Shown: positions 62,181 to 64,000 of the stretch, piece by piece
Position numbering within the stretch: position 1 is the first letter of the stretch
How the letters are laid out: every line of letters begins with the position of its first letter
From: Haliea sp964022665
GTDB taxonomy: Bacteria; Pseudomonadota; Gammaproteobacteria; Pseudomonadales; Halieaceae
Direction of reading: 5' to 3'
Assembly: GCA_964022665.1 (NCBI GenBank)
Contig: CAXIDF010000020.1
Span: 1-64,000, forward strand
Length of the DNA: 64,000 bases
Translations under genes and position numbers: made by a program
Notes under the pieces: generated by a model
What the model saw: the letters and a program-made list of their open reading frames with translations, nothing else
Told to the model about the DNA's origin: nothing
Databases searched by the model: none

Positions 62181-63288
62181 TAGCAAAAGCCAACGCTGGT
62201 TCTCACTGGTGCAGCGCGAATTGCGCGAGTACCGTGTCTCACTGGTCTGGACGCCGCTGGCGACCGCGGTGCTGCTCTCGTTGCTGATGTTGGCGGGCCT
62301 GTTTGTTGCCAACCAGTTCAGTTATCTCGGCGAGGTGGTGCTCGATGCGATCACCCAGACGCCGGATACAGACGGATTGAACCTGAATGTGCAGGTGTCT
62401 ATCGATGAAGACGGCAATCGCGTCACGGAAATCATCACGCGCAGCACAGAGGCCACTCCGGCCGGCGCTGAACCGCTGCGCCAGGACTATCAAGTTACGC
62501 CGGCACCGGAGCTGGCGGACGAGCACTTCTGGCAGTTCTCCTCTGATTGGCGCTTCAACCCGGCGGTCCCGGCAGATGTGCCGGGTGATGCGACAGATTC
62601 CCCCGCCGACCCGATAACCAGCCTGCACCCGCTGCTCTACGGCGTGCACGCCATCATGCTGCTGGTGTTGCTGCTGGTGAGTGTGAACTACCTGCAGGGT
62701 TGTCTGTATATCGATCGCAAGGACCGCAGTATCCTGTTCTGGAAATCCATGCCTGTATCGGCCTGGGAGGAGGTGCTGGCCAAGCTTTCGGTGGCTTTGC
62801 TGGTGGCGCCGGCCTTGTTCATCGCAGCGTCCGTGCTGACGCAGTGGGCCATGCTACTGGTGGCGCTGGTGCTGTCCTCCCGGATACAGGTGGATGCACT
62901 GGGCGTAGTGCTGGCGAATGTGCAGATAGGCCGCGTATTGCTGGATCAGGTGCTCGGCTGGCTGGCCAGCGCGCTCTGGGCGCTGCCGCTCTATGCCTGG
63001 ATCATGCTCGCCTCCGCCGGGGCGCGCCGTTCGCCCGCACTGCTCGCCGCAACGCCTCTGGTGGTGCTGGCTCTGCTGGAAGCGGTCCTGTTGGGGTCGC
63101 AGTTCTTCATTGAGACGCTCTGGGCGCGCATCCCCGCGTTGGCGCCTCAGGGTGCCAGTGGCGGGTTTTTCCTGCAGGGTCTGCCTTGGCAGGGCAGCGG
63201 GTTCCTCGCCGTGGTCGCGGGCCTGGTGGTTGCCGGCCTGCTGCTGTGGGCCTGTGTCTGGCTGCGTCGCAATCGCTGGGAGCTGTGA
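62173..63288 (+). CDS. ABC-2-like transporter permease
   Basis: 371 residues from the ATG at 62173, which lies within the end of the ATPase gene; an ATG two codons earlier is also possible. One membrane helix near 25-47 is followed by a large extracytoplasmic loop (about 48-155) and then five or more helices to the C-terminus. The QGCLYIDRKDRSILFWKSMPVS motif after the second helix is the ABC-2 type coupling region. Its large loop could contact the exported GIN protein (inference). Substrate unknown. Confidence 0.87.
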   Translation: MTDSKSQRWFSLVQRELREYRVSLVWTPLATAVLLSLLMLAGLFVANQFSYLGEVVLDAITQTPDTDGLNLNVQVSIDEDGNRVTEIITRSTEATPAGAEPLRQDYQVTPAPELADEHFWQFSSDWRFNPAVPADVPGDATDSPADPITSLHPLLYGVHAIMLLVLLLVSVNYLQGCLYIDRKDRSILFWKSMPVSAWEEVLAKLSVALLVAPALFIAASVLTQWAMLLVALVLSSRIQVDALGVVLANVQIGRVLLDQVLGWLASALWALPLYAWIMLASAGARRSPALLAATPLVVLALLEAVLLGSQFFIETLWARIPALAPQGASGGFFLQGLPWQGSGFLAVVAGLVVAGLLLWACVWLRRNRWEL

Positions 63289-63331
63289 CCAGGCCCCCGT
63301 CTGCTGCGCGGGTTCTGCTGCTGCGAACGTC

Positions 63332-63350
63332 CGCCACGACTCGAGTGGCG
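63332..63350 (+). terminator. Weak hairpin after the ABC operon
   Basis: A perfect 6-bp stem, CGCCAC (63332-63337) and GTGGCG (63345-63350), with a 7-base loop, 43 bp after the permease stop. No T run follows, so its role as a terminator is uncertain. Confidence 0.3.
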
Positions 63351-63356
63351 CAAATA

Positions 63357-63371
63357 ATTCATAAAATGAAT
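63357..63371. promoter_or_regulatory. Small palindrome upstream of aceA
   Basis: ATTCAT and ATGAAT, a perfect inverted repeat with a 3-bp AAA centre, lie in the A/T-rich leader about 88 bp before the aceA start. They could be an operator. No regulator is known for it here and short AT-rich repeats arise by chance, so confidence is low. Confidence 0.3.
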
Positions 63372-63458
63372 AGTAAAAATACTTTCTATTTATTTCAATT
63401 ATGGGCGGCTGATGGCTAAGATGCGCTGCATACCCACTTCGCAAGACAGAGGCCAGCC

Positions 63459-64000
63459 ATGTCAGACTACCTGAAAGACGTCGAATCCTTTGCTGCACTG
63501 CGCGCTGCGCAGGGTGGCACCTGGGACAATATCCATCCCGAATACGCCGCGCGCATGAAGCACCAGAACCGCTTCCGCACCGGCCTGGACATTGCGCGCT
63601 ACACGGCGGGCATCATGCGTCGCGACATGGCCGAGTACGATGCCGACAGCAGTCAGTACACGCAGTCGCTGGGTTGCTGGCATGGCTTTATCGGTCAGCA
63701 GAAGCTGATTGCCATCAAGAAGCACCACGGCACGACCAACAAGCGCTACCTGTACCTGTCCGGCTGGATGATTGCCGCGCTGCGCAGTGAGTTCGGCCCG
63801 CTGCCCGACCAGTCCATGCACGAGAAGACCTCCGTGCCGGCGCTGATTGAAGAGCTGTACACTTTCCTGCGCCAGGCAGACGCGCGTGAACTCGGCCATC
63901 TTTACCACGACCTCGACGCGGCGCGTGCTGCCGGTGACGAGGTGCGGGAAAAGGCGCTGGTTCAGGCCATCGACAACTACGAAACACATGTGGTGCCGAT
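63459..64000 (+). CDS. aceA: Isocitrate lyase (N-terminal part, runs off the window)
   Basis: The first 180 residues from the ATG at 63459 (preceded by a GAGG-rich region) match the long isocitrate lyases of Pseudomonas (about 530 residues): AEYDADSSQYTQSLGCWHGF, then KKHHGTTNKRYLYLSGWM. The catalytic KKCGH-type motif lies beyond the window. The enzyme splits isocitrate to glyoxylate and succinate, allowing growth on acetate and fatty acids. Monocistronic as far as seen, with a 170-bp A/T-rich leader. Confidence 0.93.
   Translation, partial: MSDYLKDVESFAALRAAQGGTWDNIHPEYAARMKHQNRFRTGLDIARYTAGIMRRDMAEYDADSSQYTQSLGCWHGFIGQQKLIAIKKHHGTTNKRYLYLSGWMIAALRSEFGPLPDQSMHEKTSVPALIEELYTFLRQADARELGHLYHDLDAARAAGDEVREKALVQAIDNYETHVVP

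Overview
The window is a gene-dense stretch of GC-rich bacterial chromosome. Its housekeeping block (secD, secF, suhB, trmJ, iscR, iscS, ndk, rlmN, pilW, a rodZ-like gene, ispG, hisS, yfgM, bamB, der) follows the gene order known from Pseudomonas, so the organism is a gammaproteobacterium. The accessory genes (cyclic-ketone-type monooxygenases, SDRs, a DUF1214 protein, a sulfotransferase, an HsaA-like hydroxylase, a BCCT carrier, a polyamine ABC system, the glyoxylate shunt) suggest a marine degrader. Something near the OM60/NOR5 (Halieaceae) or Spongiibacteraceae groups is my inference; nothing in the window proves the genus. I saw no rRNA, tRNA, CRISPR array, prophage or insertion sequence.

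Layout. 1-4.1 kb: a catabolic cluster (sulfotransferase, SDR, DUF1214 protein; divergent TetR and a second SDR) with a clear inverted-repeat operator in the DUF1214 promoter. 4.1-10.2 kb: an L,D-transpeptidase and a three-gene ABC export operon (ATPase, FtsX-type permease, HlyD adaptor). 10.4-14.4 kb: a complete potFGHI-type polyamine importer, preceded by an 8-bp tandem repeat. 14.5-15.8 kb: a decayed zone with 3' remnants of about three genes. 15.8-24.4 kb: an orphan urea-type binding protein, a DMT exporter, DUF808, a two-gene c-di-GMP turnover operon (HD-GYP, EAL), a short MgtE and a Baeyer-Villiger monooxygenase with a textbook terminator. 24.7-31.8 kb: a secreted Cys-rich protein with a phospholipase A2-like core, an amidohydrolase operon ending in two small unknown genes, an AraC regulator, a COQ4-family protein and AmtB. 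31.8-40.5 kb: a TetR / flavin monooxygenase / hydrolase operon, a BCCT carrier with a coupled UspA, tadA, mltF and an HsaA-like hydroxylase. 40.6-59.6 kb: purL and the housekeeping block. 59.6-63.3 kb: a group III truncated haemoglobin, then a GIN-domain / YtrA-type GntR / ABC operon with a perfect palindrome over its promoter. 63.5 kb to the end: the start of isocitrate lyase.

How the genes work together. The isc locus is reduced to iscR and iscS. iscU, iscA, hscB, hscA and fdx, which normally lie between iscS and ndk, are absent, and IscS ends about 20 residues early, where the E. coli protein carries its IscU-contacting tail. IscR keeps all its cluster ligands and a good type 1 IscR site overlaps its promoter. 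The next genes downstream (rlmN, ispG) encode Fe-S enzymes, so another machinery, probably SUF elsewhere, must build their clusters. The rodZ-like gene has lost its periplasmic domain. The best candidate for an undescribed system is the palindrome-controlled GIN-domain / GntR / ABC operon at 60.0-63.3 kb, followed by the Cys-rich secreted protein at 24.7 kb and the two small genes after the amidohydrolase.
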